A DNA stretch of 64,000 bases from CAYSUS01 sp964434165 (GTDB lineage Bacteria > Planctomycetota > Planctomycetia > Pirellulales > Thermoguttaceae), in NCBI GenBank assembly GCA_964434165.1, contig CAYSUS010000013.1, forward strand, positions 29,592 through 93,591. The letters run 5' to 3'. This document shows, piece after piece, positions 6,710 to 15,645 of this stretch; positions within the stretch are counted from its first letter, which is position 1, and each line of letters starts with the position of its first letter. The position numbers and the translations under genes were made by a program. Below the pieces are notes generated by a model. The model worked only from the letters and a program-made list of their open reading frames with translations, was not told the DNA's origin and ran no database searches.

Positions 6710-9301
6710 TCACGGCTCCTCCCCGCCTCCGGCCTGCTCGGCCTCTTCCAGGGCCCGCTCCGTGCTCGACGGATCGACCGCCCGGCAGGTCTCCGTAAGC
6801 TGCGAGGCGATGTCCTCCAGATCGCCGCGCCAGTCCTCCTCCGTGATGTCGGGCGGACAGAACTGGGTGAACTCGCCCACCAGCAGGATCAGGCGCAAGA
6901 GGTGCCGGAAGACCATGCCCTCCTGGTTCTGGAGCCGATGGCTGGTCACGTATTTTTCGAAGTCGCCGCCCAGGGCCAACAGCTCGCCTGCCACCCAGAC
7001 CGGGTTGACGTACAGGTCGTGAACCCCCGGGAGATCATAATCGAACAGCAGCTTGAGCTTGTCGGCCAGGGTCAAGAGACGCTTGGGCTCTTCGTCGTAG
7101 GTCCGACGTCGGCGCGGCTCTTCTTCCGGCGTCGGCGGGACCAGCTCCTCGGGCAGGGCGAGCCCGAGCTGAAGAAGCTGCACGTCCAGGCGCGTGGTGG
7201 CCAGCGGGCCGGGCGGAAGCTCGTCGTGGCCCGGCACGCGGATCGCCGGGCCCAGCGAGCGCGGCAGCTCCAGCACGCTCTCCAGGGCCTGGATCCTCTC
7301 CTGCCGGCTGGCGATGCCCAACTGGTTGACGAGAAACACGCCGTAAAGCGGATTGATCCCGCGCAACAGGAGCAGGTCGCGCATGGCCGGCGTGGGATAC
7401 GCCCGCTCGGGCCGATAGGGTGTTTGCTCTTCTGGGGGTGGAGGCTCGGGGCGCCTGGCGCCGAGGGCGGCAGGCGGCTGGCTCGGCGCGGGCTCGCTCG
7501 CCGGCGGCGGGGGCGTCTTGTCCGGCGATCCCTCGGCCGCTTGTTCCGCGCTTGCCGCCTCGGCCTGGGCGACGATCTCCGGCGCCTCGTCAAAGAGGCC
7601 TGCCCCGAACGCGCCTGGCGCTTTCTGTGCAGGCGACGCGCGTGCGGGGGCTCTTGCCGATTCAGGCGATTCCGCCTCCGATTGGGTCGAAGTCGCACGG
7701 CGAGCCAGGCTTGCGGCCGGCCCGTGCTCCGCGGCTCCCTCGCCGTCGCCGTCTTCGCCGGACTGGTGGTCGCGGCGCGGCGGCGCGGGCTCCAACTCCA
7801 CGTAGCCCGCCCGCCAGAGGACCAGCAGCATCTGCTCCAGGTGCTCCAGGCCCTTCTCCATGCCCTTGCTGTCGGTCAGCCGCTTCTTGACCAGCGTGCG
7901 CACGCGGTCGATCTCCGGCGAGGCCGCAAGCGTGTAGGCCAGCAGTCGCCAGGGGACCGGACCGCGGCTGGCGAGCTTGCCGGGCGGGGCCGCGCAGAGC
8001 TTCTGGAACTGGGCCTCGGTCCAGTACTGCTCGTTCGAGTTGCGCGAGGGGGCCTTGCGCTTGAGGGCCTTCCTGGCCTTGATCAACTGCGGGTCCTTGG
8101 TGTCTTCGGGGATCTGGTCGTACTTGACCTTCCACCGCGCGATCTTGACGTCGTCCTCGTGGGCCAGGGCGAAGACGTAGCCCTGCTTGTCGTATTGCGG
8201 GCGGCCGGCGCGGCCGAACATCTGATGGGCGCTCGACGGATCGATGATCCGCTTCTTGCCCGGCGGTCCCTTGATGATGCTCGGCAGCACGACGGACCGG
8301 GCCGGCAGGTTGATGCCCGCGGCCAGGGTCTCGGTGCACGCGGCGATGGCGAGGAGCTTGGCCTGGAACAGCTCCTCGACGACCCGCTTGTACTTGGGCA
8401 GCACGCCGGCGTGGTGCACGCCCACGCCGCGGAGCAGGAGCTGCCGGAGCTTGGGACCTGCCCCGCCGGAGAGGTCGTAGTGCTTGAGGGCCTCGGCCAG
8501 GGCGGCCTGCTGCCCGGCAGCGAGGAGCTTCTTGCCCTTGATCTGCTCGGCCACGCGCCAGCATTCCTCGCGGTTGAAGCAGAAGACCAGGGCCGGGGTG
8601 GCCCGCGCCTCCTCGTCGCCCTCGGCCATCCACTCCAGGTGCTCGGTGAGGAGCTGGTCCGGGACCCACTGGAAGATCAGCGGCACGCGGCGCTCGTGCC
8701 CCTCGACCAGCTCGACGCGGCGCTGGTGCGCGGTGCGGAGCCAGTTGACGAACTCCCGGGCGTTTCCCACCGTGGCGGAAAGGAGCAGCGTGCGCACGTG
8801 GGAGGGCAGAAGCCCCAGCGAGAGCTCCCAGACCATGCCCCGCTCCGGATCGGCGAAGCTGTGGAACTCGTCCATCACCACGGCGGAGACCCCGGAGAAG
8901 TCGAACTCCTCGCCGTGCAGGAGCCGGTTGGCGAGGATCTCGGCCACCACGACCAGGCAGGTGGCGTCGGGGTTTTCGCGGCGGTTGCCGGTGACCAGGC
9001 CCACGTCGGTCCGGCGAAACCCCCAGCGCTCGGCGGAGCTTTGAAGCTCGCGGAACTTCTGCTCGGTCAGCGCGATCAGGGGCGTGGTGTAGTAGGCGGT
9101 TCGCCCCGTGCGCAGGGCCTCGTACATGGCCGCCTCGGCGATGAGCGTCTTGCCCATCCCGGTCGGAGCGCACACCAGCACCCCTTGCTCGGCGGAGAAC
9201 CAGGCCAGCAGGGCCTCTTCCTGGAACGGGTAGGGCTCGAAGGGAAGCTGGTCCAGGTACTCGTCCGCCAGCTCGTCGCGGGTGGGCTTTTGCGAAGTCA
9301 T
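6710..9301 (-). CDS. DEAD/DEAH-box (Ski2-like, superfamily 2) helicase
   Basis: An 863-residue helicase. The N-terminal half shows the SF2 motifs in order: a Q-type motif PYPFQEEAL, Walker A APTGMGKT (45-52), motif Ia TTPLIALTEQ, motif II DEFH, motif III LSATVGN, motif V TLAAGINLPARSV and motif VI QMFGRAGRPQYD. The GINLPA and GRAGR forms are characteristic of the Ski2/Hel308 group, which unwind RNA or DNA. An Ala/Pro/Glu-rich, probably disordered tract follows (about residues 530-640), and a C-terminal region of unknown fold. It starts at ATG 9301 and is transcribed alone, ending about 170 bases before the nifU start. The natural substrate (RNA or repair intermediate) cannot be inferred from the context. 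Confidence 0.88.
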   Translation of the reverse strand: MTSQKPTRDELADEYLDQLPFEPYPFQEEALLAWFSAEQGVLVCAPTGMGKTLIAEAAMYEALRTGRTAYYTTPLIALTEQKFRELQSSAERWGFRRTDVGLVTGNRRENPDATCLVVVAEILANRLLHGEEFDFSGVSAVVMDEFHSFADPERGMVWELSLGLLPSHVRTLLLSATVGNAREFVNWLRTAHQRRVELVEGHERRVPLIFQWVPDQLLTEHLEWMAEGDEEARATPALVFCFNREECWRVAEQIKGKKLLAAGQQAALAEALKHYDLSGGAGPKLRQLLLRGVGVHHAGVLPKYKRVVEELFQAKLLAIAACTETLAAGINLPARSVVLPSIIKGPPGKKRIIDPSSAHQMFGRAGRPQYDKQGYVFALAHEDDVKIARWKVKYDQIPEDTKDPQLIKARKALKRKAPSRNSNEQYWTEAQFQKLCAAPPGKLASRGPVPWRLLAYTLAASPEIDRVRTLVKKRLTDSKGMEKGLEHLEQMLLVLWRAGYVELEPAPPRRDHQSGEDGDGEGAAEHGPAASLARRATSTQSEAESPESARAPARASPAQKAPGAFGAGLFDEAPEIVAQAEAASAEQAAEGSPDKTPPPPASEPAPSQPPAALGARRPEPPPPEEQTPYRPERAYPTPAMRDLLLLRGINPLYGVFLVNQLGIASRQERIQALESVLELPRSLGPAIRVPGHDELPPGPLATTRLDVQLLQLGLALPEELVPPTPEEEPRRRRTYDEEPKRLLTLADKLKLLFDYDLPGVHDLYVNPVWVAGELLALGGDFEKYVTSHRLQNQEGMVFRHLLRLILLVGEFTQFCPPDITEEDWRGDLEDIASQLTETCRAVDPSSTERALEEAEQAGGGEEP

Positions 9302-9411
9302 GCCATGAAGGGCCGGTCGCGGGCGAGGCTTCGGGCGCTTGTCCGGGCCGACACGGCCCGGCTCGGAACGACGGGGGAGCCGGATGGGAATGGCTTGCGC
9401 CGGCCGGGAAG

Positions 9412-9460
9412 TTCCAGACGCTCGTTTCCAGACGCTTCATCGTACCATGATTCCAGACGC
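9412..9460. repeat. Three direct copies of TTCCAGACGC upstream of the helicase gene
   Basis: TTCCAGACGC occurs at 9412-9421, 9426-9435 and 9451-9460, between the helicase start (9301) and the TPR gene (9570). A related string (ACCATGAT followed by a C/G-rich tail) occurs at about 9445 and again near 9491. Arrays of short direct repeats in a divergent promoter region can be regulator sites, but no regulator can be named. Confidence 0.4.
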
Positions 9461-9569
9461 GGCGAAGGGGTTGCACCGCCCGGCCTGGCGAACCATGATA
9501 CAGGCGGCGAGGGGGGCCGCCTTTCGGCCCGTCCGCCGCCTTTGCTGGCCACCAGCTTCGGAGGCCGTC

Positions 9570-9995
9570 ATGAGCGACGAGGCGGTCAAAGCCTGCGGGC
9601 GCGGCAACGCCCTGTGGATCAAAGGCGATCTGGACGGGGCGATCGCCGCCTTTGACGAGGCGATCCGGCTCGATCCGGAGTTCGCCCGGGCCTACTGCAA
9701 TCGAGGGAGCGTTCGCTTCGAGCAGGGGGAACACTCGCTGGCCCTGGAGGACTTCGCCGAGGCCATCCGGCTGCGGCCCGACTACCCTCGGGCCTACAAC
9801 AACCGCGGCGTGGTCTATCGCGCGACGGCCCGGCTGGGCGAGGCCATCGCCGATTACGACGAGGCGATCCGCATCGACCCCGGATACGCCGACGCCTACG
9901 CGAACCGCGCCATTGCCTTGGAGCGCGAGGGCGAGAAGGCCAAGGCCCAGGCCGACCGCGCGCGAGCCGAGCAAATCCGCCAGCACCACGCATGA
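9570..9995 (+). CDS. TPR repeat protein
   Basis: A 141-residue protein made almost wholly of about three tetratricopeptide repeats. Each carries the A-x-x-x-x-x-x-A-I-x-L-x-P signature, for example GAIAAFDEAIRLDPEFARAY, then a similar unit ending RLRPDYPRAY, then RIDPGYADAY. TPR arrays form superhelical protein-binding scaffolds. No signal peptide or enzymatic domain is visible. The start at ATG 9570 is chosen for its GGAGG ribosome-binding site (9560-9564); an upstream in-frame ATG lies in low-quality coding sequence that overlaps the promoter region. Its stop overlaps the start of the next membrane-protein gene by four bases (ATGA), so the two are translationally coupled. Confidence 0.8.
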   Translation: MSDEAVKACGRGNALWIKGDLDGAIAAFDEAIRLDPEFARAYCNRGSVRFEQGEHSLALEDFAEAIRLRPDYPRAYNNRGVVYRATARLGEAIADYDEAIRIDPGYADAYANRAIALEREGEKAKAQADRARAEQIRQHHA

Positions 9996-10402
9996 AAACC
10001 CTCCTCCTCTTCTCCACCTGCGTCCTGGGGTGGGGCGTCGCCGTGTTCCTGATGGGCTACGTCTCTCGGACGCTCAACCTGGGCACGATCCTCGTCTGCA
10101 ACCTGGTGGGTTACGCGGCGGGCATCGCGATCCTCGCGCGGGGCGTGCATATGGCGTGGACCTGGAACCATCTGCTCGCCGCTCTCTTGTCGGTGTGCAT
10201 GGTGGTGGCCAACGCGGCCTACTACCGGCTTTCGCACGGCGGCGAGCAGGCGACGATCCTCGCCCCGCTGACCAGCCTCTACGTCGTGGTCACGGTCGTG
10301 CTGAGCTTGCTGTTGATCCAGGGAGAGACCATGACGCCGCGCCGGCTGGCAGGCATCGCCCTGGCCGTGGTGGCCGCCGTGCTGCTGACCTGGGAGCGGT
10401 GA
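9992..10402 (+). CDS. Four-TM membrane protein, EamA/SMR-like half-transporter
   Basis: A 136-residue protein with four hydrophobic helices: about 2-22, 33-50, 60-82 and 88-108, plus a short C-terminal hydrophobic run (LAGIALAVVAAVLLTW). The last segment (...MTPRRLAGIALAVVAAVLL) matches the end of an EamA-type repeat, where the unit G-I-x-L-x-x-x-G/A-V-x-L-L closes each half of drug/metabolite transporters. The size equals one half of a ten-helix DMT protein, so it would need to dimerise. It overlaps the TPR gene by four bases and is probably cotranscribed with it. Substrate unknown. Confidence 0.65.
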   Translation: MKTLLLFSTCVLGWGVAVFLMGYVSRTLNLGTILVCNLVGYAAGIAILARGVHMAWTWNHLLAALLSVCMVVANAAYYRLSHGGEQATILAPLTSLYVVVTVVLSLLLIQGETMTPRRLAGIALAVVAAVLLTWER

Positions 10403-10503
10403 GCTGGAAATAGATGGGCCCGGCTCGGAACGGGCCTGGCCTCCGACGGCGCGAGAGCTAAGTCAACGCCCCTTCTACTAACGGCCCTTGTGGATTAGGA
10501 TAG

Positions 10504-10514
10504 CTTATGATAAG
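10504..10514. promoter_or_regulatory. Palindrome CTTATGATAAG before the LysR gene
   Basis: An 11-base perfect dyad (CTTAT, G, ATAAG) lies 8 bases before the LysR-type ATG at 10523. It contains TATGAT, which could serve as a -10, giving an almost leaderless mRNA; indeed no ribosome-binding site precedes the ATG. LysR-type regulators commonly bind T-N(7-11)-A dyads and repress themselves, so this is a plausible autoregulatory site. Confidence 0.4.
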
Positions 10515-10522
10515 ATGCCGTT

Positions 10523-11455
10523 ATGAATATCGAAACGCTGCGCATCTTCTGTGATGTCGTCCAGCACCAGAGCTTCTCCCGGGGCGCGGCGGCGAACTCC
10601 GTCAGCCAGTCGGCGGCCACCCAGTCGGTTCATCGCATGGAGAAGCACTTCGGAGTCCAGCTCGTGGATCGCACCAAGCGACCGTTCGTCCTCACTCCTG
10701 AGGGCGAGGTCTGTTACGAAGGGTTCCGCGCGGTCCTCGAGATGTACGACGCCGTGGAGGTCAAGGTCCGCTCCCTGCGCTTGGAGATCACCGGACTGGT
10801 CCGCGTGGCCGCCATCTACTCGGTGGGTCTCCACGACCTGAGCCGCTGCATGCAGGACTTCATGCGGGCGTATCGTAAGGCCAAGGTCCGTCTGGAATAT
10901 CTCCGTCCCAACAGGGTCTATGAGGCCGTGGCCAGCGGGGCCGTGGATCTGGGCATCGTCTCCTACCCGTCGCCGACGGCCGACGTCGCGGTCAAGCCGT
11001 TGCGCACCGAACGGATGGTGCTGGTCTGCCATCCCGAGCATCCCCTCGCTCGACGCAAGGCCGTCACCGCCGAGCACCTGCGCGACGAGGACTTCATCGC
11101 CTTCGACCGCGACCTGATCGCCCGCAAGGAGATCGATCGCTATCTCCGCCAGCGGTCCGTGGAGATCAACATCGCCATGGAGTTCGACAACATCGAGACG
11201 ATCAAGCAAGCGGTGGAGATCGGGGCCGGCATCAGCATCCTGCCCGAGCCGACGGTGCGCCAGGAGACGCGGTACGGATCGCTGGCCGCCGTGCGCCTGA
11301 TCGCCCCGGAGCTGCGTCGTCCGCTGGGCATTATCTACCGCACCCGCAAGGTGTTCACGCCGACCGCGGCCCGCTTCATCGAGATGCTGCAGAAGGAGCA
11401 GAGCTCCGAGCCGGAGGAGCCGGCCGACGAGAAGGCCGCGGTCGCGAACTCCTGA
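10523..11455 (+). CDS. LysR-family transcriptional regulator
   Basis: A 310-residue protein with an N-terminal winged helix-turn-helix (MNIETLRIFCDVVQHQSFS, then AAATQSVHRMEKHFGVQLVDR, residues about 1-65) and a two-lobe effector-binding domain (about 88-295). The second lobe contains the common LysR segments RMVLVCHPEHPLA and AVEIGAGISILPEPTV. The C-terminal tail is acidic (SSEPEEPADEKAA). Such proteins act as tetramers that switch a target promoter in response to a small molecule. The next gene downstream (11588) is a reductive activator of the corrinoid-protein type in the same direction, so the pair may be coregulated. A palindrome sits just upstream. The effector is unknown. Confidence 0.9.
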   Translation: MNIETLRIFCDVVQHQSFSRGAAANSVSQSAATQSVHRMEKHFGVQLVDRTKRPFVLTPEGEVCYEGFRAVLEMYDAVEVKVRSLRLEITGLVRVAAIYSVGLHDLSRCMQDFMRAYRKAKVRLEYLRPNRVYEAVASGAVDLGIVSYPSPTADVAVKPLRTERMVLVCHPEHPLARRKAVTAEHLRDEDFIAFDRDLIARKEIDRYLRQRSVEINIAMEFDNIETIKQAVEIGAGISILPEPTVRQETRYGSLAAVRLIAPELRRPLGIIYRTRKVFTPTAARFIEMLQKEQSSEPEEPADEKAAVANS

Positions 11456-11587
11456 TCCCCCGACGCAGGCGCGGCCCCCGCACGCCGCCGATTGCCGGTG
11501 CCCGAGCCGTTTGCTATCGTGACATGGCGGCGACCCTATGGCGTTCCCAGCCGCGCCGCCGTGCCTCCTGGCAGCCTACCCCCCTGG

Positions 11588-13450
11588 ATGACCGAGCCGC
11601 GCACCAGCCCCGTCACGTTTCGCCCGCCGGGCAAGACCGTGGAAGCGTCCTCGGGCGAGCGCCTGGTCGAGGCTGCCAACGCTGTTGCCCTCACGCTCGA
11701 CATGCCGTGCGGGGGCGAGGGGGTCTGCGGCAAGTGCCGCGTGCGCGTCTCGCAGGGGGCCGGCCCGCCTGGGCCCCAGGAGCTTCGAGTCTTCTCCCAG
11801 GACGAGTTGGAGGCCGGCTGGCGCCTGGCCTGCCAGACCGTCGTCGCCGGCCCGATGGCCGTCGAGGTCCCCCATACGTCGCTGCTGGCCACGTTCCACA
11901 AGATCCTCTCCGACACGCGCACCGCCCAGGCGGTCGTCGTCGATCCCCCGGTCTGGAAGCGCCGCCTTGCGCTGGATCCGCCCTCGCGCGAGGACGACCG
12001 GGCCGACCTTGTCCGGCTCCGCGAGGCCCTGGGACCGGTCGCCGCCGATCTGGAACTGGTGCGGCACCTGCCTCGGCTTCTGCGTCAATCGATGTTTCGC
12101 GGCACGGCGGTGCTGGCCCCTGGGCGATTGCTCGACTTCGAGCCCGGCGACACGCGCGACGCCTGCTACGCCGCGGCCGTGGACGTGGGCACGACGACGC
12201 TCGCCGCGGTGCTGATCGACCTGCACGAAGGCAGCGAGATGGCGGTGGCCGCATGCCTGAACCCGCAGACCCCGTTCGGCGATGACGTGATCTCGCGCAT
12301 CGCGCACAGTCAGGACCACCCCGAGGGACTGGAGCAGCTCCGCAGCGCCGTCTGCCGCGCGATCGACGGGTTGATCGGCGAGATGACCTCGCGGGCCTCG
12401 GTGAAGCGGCATCATATCTACGAGGTCGTGTTGGCGGGCAACACCACCATGCAGCACCTGCTCTGCGGGATCGACCCGCGGCACCTGGGCGAGCTTCCCT
12501 TCGTGGCAGCCACCGGGTGCGGGGTGACTGCCCCGGCGGCCGCCTTGGACCTGGCGGTCCACCCCGGCGCCGAGGCGTACGTGGCCCCGGTGATCGGCGG
12601 CTTCGTCGGCGGCGACAGCGTGGCCGGGATGCTAGCCACCGAGATGACCCGCTCGGCGGAGCCCTCGCTGCTGGTGGACATCGGCACGAACGGCGAGCTG
12701 GTGCTCTCCTGCGACTCGAAGCTGTGGGCCGTGGCCACGGCCGCGGGCCCGGCGTTCGAGGGTGCCCGCATCGAGTTCGGCATGCGCGCTGCACGCGGCG
12801 CGATCGAGCGGTTCCACATCGACGGGGACGTGCATTTCGAGGTCATCGGGGGCGGTGCGCCGCTGGGCATCTGCGGGTCGGCTCTGATCGACGTGGCGGC
12901 CGAGTTGCTCCGCTACGGTTTCATCTCGCCCGAGGGCCGCCTGGCAAGGCGCGACGCGCTTCCCTCCCAAGTCCCCGCCGCGCTGCGGGATCGGGCCGTC
13001 GAGCACCAGGGCGACCCGGCCTTCCTGATCGTCACGGGGGACCGGTCGGGCACGGGACGGCCGATCCTCTTCACCCAGCGCGACGTGCGCCAGCTTCAAC
13101 TGGCCAGCGGGGCGATCCGGGCGGGGGTGGCCATCTTGTGCAAGCGGGCCGGGATGGCGCCGGGCGATTTGCGCCGGGTGGAGATCGCCGGCGGGTTCGG
13201 CAACTACATCCGCCGACGCAACGCCCAGCGGATCGGCCTCCTCCCTCCCGAGATCCCCAGGGAGTGCATCCGCTTCCAGGGCAACACCTCGCTGGCCGGG
13301 GCGCGGCTGATGGCCATTTCGCTCCAAGCGCGGCGGGAGGCAGAGCAGCTCGCCCGCCGCACCGAGCACTTCGATCTGGCGACCGATCACGCCTTCCAGT
13401 GGACGTTCGCCGATGCGATGATCTTCCCGTCCGAGCCGCGTGCCGTCTGA
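11588..13450 (+). CDS. [2Fe-2S] ferredoxin-ASKHA protein (DUF4445, RACE/RamA-like reductive activator)
   Basis: A 620-residue protein. Residues about 7-95 form a plant-type ferredoxin domain with ligands Cys41, Cys47, Cys50 (PCGGEGVCGKC) and Cys82. The remainder is an acetate kinase/sugar kinase/Hsp70-type ATPase, with phosphate-binding stretches AVDVGTTTLAAV and LLVDIGTNGELVLS and the conserved GAPLGICGSALID. This architecture is that of proteins which use ATP to drive reduction of Co(II) corrinoids on methyltransferase corrinoid proteins. The upstream in-frame extension to 11492 lacks family similarity; ATG 11588 begins just before the ferredoxin fold. No methyltransferase or corrinoid-protein gene is visible in the window, so the client protein is elsewhere. 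It follows a LysR gene by 132 bases. Confidence 0.82.
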   Translation: MTEPRTSPVTFRPPGKTVEASSGERLVEAANAVALTLDMPCGGEGVCGKCRVRVSQGAGPPGPQELRVFSQDELEAGWRLACQTVVAGPMAVEVPHTSLLATFHKILSDTRTAQAVVVDPPVWKRRLALDPPSREDDRADLVRLREALGPVAADLELVRHLPRLLRQSMFRGTAVLAPGRLLDFEPGDTRDACYAAAVDVGTTTLAAVLIDLHEGSEMAVAACLNPQTPFGDDVISRIAHSQDHPEGLEQLRSAVCRAIDGLIGEMTSRASVKRHHIYEVVLAGNTTMQHLLCGIDPRHLGELPFVAATGCGVTAPAAALDLAVHPGAEAYVAPVIGGFVGGDSVAGMLATEMTRSAEPSLLVDIGTNGELVLSCDSKLWAVATAAGPAFEGARIEFGMRAARGAIERFHIDGDVHFEVIGGGAPLGICGSALIDVAAELLRYGFISPEGRLARRDALPSQVPAALRDRAVEHQGDPAFLIVTGDRSGTGRPILFTQRDVRQLQLASGAIRAGVAILCKRAGMAPGDLRRVEIAGGFGNYIRRRNAQRIGLLPPEIPRECIRFQGNTSLAGARLMAISLQARREAEQLARRTEHFDLATDHAFQWTFADAMIFPSEPRAV

Positions 13451-13472
13451 GGGCAACAGGGGTCGATCCGTC

Positions 13473-13946
13473 ATGCTCGGAGTGCCGCCGCTGGAACTGA
13501 CGCTGATGGCCCTGTTCGCCCTGTTCGCCATCTTCACGTTCGGCCGAGCCGGTTGGATCATGCGCCGCTGGCTCTACGAGCGCAATTGCTTTCGCCGCGG
13601 AGTCAAGGCCCTGGATCGCGGTGAGCCCCGCGAGGCTCTTCGCTGGCTCCGTCTGGCCGAAGAGGCCTGGACGCCGGCCGCGCTGCACCCCACGGCCGGC
13701 AACCGCCAGAAGTCGCTGGAGGACTATGCGGAGATCGTCGCCTACCTGGCCGACGCGGGACGCCGCCTGGGGCTGCCCTGCGACGACGCCCCGCTCCGTG
13801 AGGCGATCGGCCGGCGGATCCTGCTGATCAACCGCGGTCTGTTCGTCGGTGTTCCCCACCGCGAGGTCGCCGCGGCGGAGCACGCGTTTCGCCTGGCCCG
13901 GACCCAGCTACGCGCGGCCTGCCGGCGGGAGCCGGACGAGGGTTAG
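13473..13946 (+). CDS. Membrane-anchored hypothetical protein
   Basis: A 157-residue protein: one N-terminal membrane helix (LTLMALFALFAIFTFGRAGWI, shown here to 20 residues or fewer in the core LMALFALFAIFTFG), then a helical cytoplasmic domain with a TPR-like fragment (RGVKALDRGEPREALRWLRLAE, core ALDRGEPREALRWL) and further helices. The start MLGVPPLE at 13473 begins shortly after the stop of the ASKHA gene (22 bases), so cotranscription is likely. An upstream in-frame ATG at 13440 overlaps the previous stop and is less likely. No family is recognised. Confidence 0.6.
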   Translation: MLGVPPLELTLMALFALFAIFTFGRAGWIMRRWLYERNCFRRGVKALDRGEPREALRWLRLAEEAWTPAALHPTAGNRQKSLEDYAEIVAYLADAGRRLGLPCDDAPLREAIGRRILLINRGLFVGVPHREVAAAEHAFRLARTQLRAACRREPDEG

Positions 13947-14141
13947 CCGCAAGTCATGACGGCGGGAGCGGCAAGTCGCAGGCGGTTTCGTCGGAGGTGG
14001 CGAGGGGCTGTGCGGCTCGGCGAGCCGGCGTCTTCGCAGTCGGTGCGCTGTGGCGATGGACTCGGCTGCATCAAGGGAGGGATCCACGGAACTCCAGGGG
14101 CGCACCGTCGAGGGTACCCCAGGGTGCCGCGCTCCCCGGCG

Positions 14142-15239
14142 TCAGCCCTTCAGGAGCTTCGCCAGCACCCCGAAGAGGACCACGATGACGACGCCCACCC
14201 CCGAAAAGGCCGCATATGGGGCCCAAATCTTCTTGCCGCCGGGACCCTCCTCGTAGCTCCAATAAACGCCGCAGTGCGGGCAGCGGTCGCCGGCCTTGGA
14301 CGAGTCGGGCACGGCCCGGTTGCAGCTCAGGCACCGCTTCTCATAGACCATCTCCGGGTGCGGAACGCACGGCCGCGGCACGCTCATGTCCGGCATCTCA
14401 ACCCGGGGCGTCCGAATGCGAGACGGACGATGCGAAGCCATGCGCGGCCGGTGCGACCGCGCGGGGATGGACGGCGTGGGCACGTGCGATCGCACGCTCG
14501 CCTGGCGACCTGGTCCGGGGAAGTGCGACGGGCCGGTCGGCCGGTGCGAAGGCCCTGCGTGGCCCGGATCGCGGCGCATGCCGGGCATCGAGGGGAAGGG
14601 AGGATTGCGAGGCCCGCCGGCCATGGTGTTCGGCCCCGGCCGGCTGCCTGGCACCATGGGTGGGGCGGCCGCACTCGGCGGACTGGACAAGCTGCCCGGC
14701 GGTGCGGGGACCAGGTGGCCCAGGCCCCGGCCTTCCATGATCCGTCGGACGTACGCCTGATCGGAGAGGCTGAAGAACTGGAAGGGGAAATCCCGGGTGA
14801 GCCCGTCCTGATCGAGCACCACTCGGCCAGCCTCTATCCCGGCGAAGCCGGCCACGATCTGGTTGCCCTTCAGGTCCGTCCAGGTACGGTTCTCTTCGAC
14901 CTTGTCTGCGTCGTCTTCGGCACCGGGCTCGAGGTCCCCGTCAGCAGGGGCGGAGTCGCTGGGGCTCGATCCCGGCACGTCGATCTTCTTCGGGGCCAGG
15001 TGCTCCTTGCCTTCCTCTTTGAGCCGCTCGCGGAGGTAGTCCTGGTCCTTCTCGCTGAGGAAGGTCCAGGGCACGGCGTGCACTTTGGCGCCCTGTTTGA
15101 GCACGGCCCTGCCGTTGTGCACGCGGACGAACTCGGCCTCGATCTGGCGGCCCCGCGCGTCGGTCCAGGTCCGCGCCCAGGCCCAAGACGGGGGGACGAA
15201 GAAGACAAGCGACGCCAAGGCGAAGATCGTGGGGCGCAT
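14142..15239 (-). CDS. Secreted/membrane protein with two SLA1-homology (SHD1) domains and a zinc ribbon
   Basis: A 365-residue protein typical of planctomycetes. A signal peptide (ALASLVFFVPPSWAWA) is followed by two SHD1-like repeats: RTWTDARGRQIEAEFV (about 23-75) and RTWTDLKGNQIVAGFA (about 118-170). Each ends in an F-x-x-L-S-E/D-x-D/A-Q-x-Y-(L/V)-R-R/E segment. A Pro/His/Arg-rich linker leads to a four-Cys zinc ribbon (CLSCNR ... CPHCG) and a C-terminal membrane helix (SGVGVVIVVLFGVLAKLL). SHD1 domains in these bacteria are thought to mediate protein binding; no enzyme function is known. It is convergent with 13473 and stands alone. Confidence 0.75.
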   Translation of the reverse strand: MRPTIFALASLVFFVPPSWAWARTWTDARGRQIEAEFVRVHNGRAVLKQGAKVHAVPWTFLSEKDQDYLRERLKEEGKEHLAPKKIDVPGSSPSDSAPADGDLEPGAEDDADKVEENRTWTDLKGNQIVAGFAGIEAGRVVLDQDGLTRDFPFQFFSLSDQAYVRRIMEGRGLGHLVPAPPGSLSSPPSAAAPPMVPGSRPGPNTMAGGPRNPPFPSMPGMRRDPGHAGPSHRPTGPSHFPGPGRQASVRSHVPTPSIPARSHRPRMASHRPSRIRTPRVEMPDMSVPRPCVPHPEMVYEKRCLSCNRAVPDSSKAGDRCPHCGVYWSYEEGPGGKKIWAPYAAFSGVGVVIVVLFGVLAKLLKG

Positions 15240-15645
15240 GGGCTCACTCTCCTGATGGAGCCTTCAGCCTTCGAACCGGTCGAGAAGCTCCCCCCACCAC
15301 AGTCGAATGTGCAAACCAACCTATCAGGGCAGGTGCTGGCTGTCAATCGGTTTGGGGGCACTACCCCTTAAGACGCTGGGCTCGGCCACCAGCGCTCGCC
15401 GCTTCTTCGGCTTGTTTCGGACTGCCAACTCCGTTCACGCGTCGTTCACGGGAATGGCGTGTGACGGCGGTTCTGGCGCGGTCCCCACGCTCTTGAGAAC
15501 GTGGAGAAAAACCCCTCACGGACCTGAATCGGCTTGCGTGGTTCCGGGAAAAGGAATCAGGGCCCCTTTTTCCCGAGTGGCCCAAAGGATGCTTCGCGAA
15601 AAAAGGGTCCTGCCACTTCTCCCTCCCAGGATCGTGCACGGCTGC
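15240..15645. other. Intergenic region between SHD1 gene and BioF-like gene
   Basis: About 400 bases without a supportable gene. It holds the BioF-like gene's terminator (15599-15631) and an imperfect inverted repeat (CGGGAAAAGG at 15545-15554, CCTTTTTCCCG at 15565-15575), plus a CCACG...CGTGG hairpin around 15488-15507. The short open frames here have no protein-like features. The promoter of the SHD1 gene must lie near the 15240 end, but I see no clear -35/-10 pair. Confidence 0.5.
15599..15631 (-). terminator. Terminator of the BioF-like gene
   Basis: On the minus strand TCCTG and CAGGA (15627-15631 with 15608-15612) form a stem with a 14-base loop, followed by CCC and a run of six T (15599-15604). 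It lies about 15 bases past the stop at 15646. The T-run is the best in this part of the window. Confidence 0.5.

Noticed and set aside
6362..9655. A long plus-strand open frame of about 1097 codons opposite the helicase
   Set aside because: It is an antisense shadow of a well-supported helicase gene; its translation is Leu/Arg/Gly-rich with no domain, as expected from high GC content.
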